From: Chitinophagales bacterium
GTDB lineage: Bacteria > Bacteroidota > Bacteroidia > Chitinophagales > Chitinophagaceae
NCBI GenBank assembly: GCA_025355935.1
Contig: JANXYS010000067.1
Location: 1 to 7,754, forward strand
DNA length: 7,754 nt
Reading direction: 5' to 3'
In this document: in pieces, positions 7,088 through 7,754 of the stretch
Layout: each line of letters begins with the position of its first letter
Position numbering within the stretch: the first letter of the stretch is position 1
Notes under the pieces: generated by a model
Seen by the model: the letters and a program-made list of their open reading frames with translations, nothing else
The model's database searches: none
Told to the model about the DNA's origin: nothing
Position numbers and translations under genes: made by a program

Positions 7088-7564
7088 CTATTTCTTGAGA
7101 AACGCAGAATACATCCACACCGACTTTTCCTGCTCCCTTATGTTATCACTCATTAAAGCGTTGGTACCTTCATCATCGATTTGTGACGCAACGAGCAAAA
7201 TGTGACGTTGTTTTTTTATAAGTATTTTGAAAGCATTCAGAATTTCTTCTACTGCTTTTTTGCCATCTGATACGTCCTCACTTTCTTTAATTTCTGCATT
7301 AGCCGAGTAGCTGCTAAATTTATGTTCGGGTGCATAACCAAGTGTCAATATTCTTTCAGCAACGTCATCAATTTTGATAAAAAGATTGTTGTATAACTCT
7401 TCAAATTTTAGGTGAAGCTCAAAAAACTTTTCGCCTTTGATATTCCAATGATAACCCCGGCTGTTTTGATAAAACAGGGAGTAGTTTGCGAGCAGATCGT
7501 TTAATAATGCAGCCAACTCTTTGCTTTTTTCTTCGTTAAGTCCTATTAAATTTAAATTTTCCAT
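7088..7564 (-). CDS. dps: Dps / ferritin-like DNA-protection protein
   Basis: This 158-residue protein has normal Dps length and the family's four-helix layout. Dps proteins form 12-subunit shells that oxidise and store iron using hydrogen peroxide and protect DNA under starvation or oxidative stress. The inter-subunit ferroxidase ligands are visible: His39 and Trp40 in GYHWNIKG, then His51 and Glu55 (LHLKFEELY), Asp66 and Glu70 (IDDVAERI). The 12-residue spacing from His39 to His51 and the ladder Asp66/Glu70 match Listeria and E. coli Dps. Glu55 stands where those two have Asp, a conservative change. The C-terminal segment REQEKSVWMYSAFLKK matches the final helix. There is no long lysine-rich N-terminal tail as in E. 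coli Dps, so direct DNA binding by that tail is unlikely. It is a single gene with the tRNA terminator upstream; control by an oxidative-stress regulator is plausible. Confidence 0.95.
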   Translation of the reverse strand: MENLNLIGLNEEKSKELAALLNDLLANYSLFYQNSRGYHWNIKGEKFFELHLKFEELYNNLFIKIDDVAERILTLGYAPEHKFSSYSANAEIKESEDVSDGKKAVEEILNAFKILIKKQRHILLVASQIDDEGTNALMSDNIREQEKSVWMYSAFLKK

Positions 7565-7580
7565 TTTTTGAATTTATAAA

Positions 7581-7596
7581 TTGTGATCAATTACAA
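7581..7596. promoter_or_regulatory. Imperfect dyad upstream of dps, possible operator
   Basis: TTGTGAT-CA-ATTACAA is a 7-2-7 inverted repeat with one mismatch, ending 17 bp before the dps start codon. Its position fits a repressor site over the promoter or leader. Its AT-rich dyad form is loosely like Fur/PerR-family boxes (which are 7-1-7), but spacing and sequence differ, so the regulator is not identified. Confidence 0.25.
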
Positions 7597-7640
7597 AAAC
7601 GGGCAGTCATGCGTCAATTACCTATTAACACCAAATGCCT

Positions 7641-7672
7641 AAAAATAAACGAGCCCCGAGGAAATCGGGGCT
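7641..7672 (-). terminator. Intrinsic terminator of the tRNA-Arg gene
   Basis: On the minus strand an 8-bp stem (AGCCCCGA with TCGGGGCT, arms 7652-7659 and 7665-7672) with a 5-base loop is followed by the T-rich run CGTTTATTTTT. It begins 14 bases after the tRNA 3' end and separates the tRNA transcript from the dps-like gene. Confidence 0.88.
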
Positions 7673-7685
7673 TAGTGTTTGGTAG

Positions 7686-7754
7686 TGACCGCGTTAGGAT
7701 TCAAACCTAAAACCTTCTCATCCGTAGTGAGATGCTCTATTCAGTTGAGCTACG
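7686..7754 (-). tRNA. tRNA-Arg (anticodon ACG), 5' end cut by window edge
   Basis: The minus strand folds as a tRNA. The D stem is GCTC/GAGC, the anticodon stem is TCTCA/TGAGA with loop CTACGGA giving anticodon ACG, the variable loop is five bases, and the T stem is TTAGG/CCTAA with loop TTTGAAT. The 3' acceptor strand is CGCGGTC with discriminator A at 7686. Only acceptor bases 6-7 (CG) of the 5' strand are inside the window, so about five bases are missing. No CCA is encoded. ACG reads arginine CGN codons and normally needs A34-to-inosine editing by TadA. Confidence 0.95.

Noticed and set aside
1..7754. CRISPR array, insertion sequence or prophage
   Set aside because: No regularly spaced direct repeats, transposase, integrase or phage structural genes are visible on either strand.

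Overview
The window looks like chromosomal DNA of a Bacteroidota bacterium, most likely a soil- or water-type Sphingobacteriales member (a Mucilaginibacter/Pedobacter-like genome). The reasons are the AT-leaning base composition, start codons without clear Shine-Dalgarno sequences, a tRNA gene with no encoded CCA end, a hybrid histidine kinase typical of this phylum, and a YaiO-type outer-membrane barrel. The genus is an inference. Every gene I can support lies on the minus strand, so the window reads from right (7754) to left (1).

Right edge, 7754 to about 7640: a tRNA-Arg(ACG) gene, cut by the window edge and missing about five 5' bases, is followed at once by a strong intrinsic terminator. 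Next is a Dps/ferritin-like gene (7564-7088) with its ferroxidase ligands in place and a small dyad just upstream of its start. About 540 bp without a convincing gene follows (6545-7087). Then comes a short lipoprotein of unknown function (6544-5873), closed by a clean intrinsic terminator at 5807-5835.

About 470 bp of non-coding DNA (5334-5806), holding several inverted repeats, separates that terminator from the main locus. The main locus is a compact four-gene run: a YaiO-family outer-membrane beta-barrel (5333-4515), a 1070-residue membrane-bound hybrid histidine kinase (4394-1182), a stand-alone receiver (1167-796) and a membrane-anchored HEAT-repeat-like protein (792 to beyond position 1). 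Spacings are 120, 14 and 3 bp, with no terminator-like hairpin between the genes, so they are probably co-transcribed.

The likely logic is that the kinase senses a membrane or cytoplasmic signal through an 8-helix N-terminal region plus two PAS domains. It could pass phosphate His576 -> Asp868 -> His1004 internally and then to Asp51 of the single-domain receiver. That receiver has no DNA-binding domain, so it probably acts by protein contact. The barrel and the HEAT protein suggest an envelope target. In E. coli yaiO sits beside yaiP, a glycosyltransferase gene, so a polysaccharide synthesis/export system is a reasonable but unproven guess; a glycosyltransferase just left of position 1 would support it.
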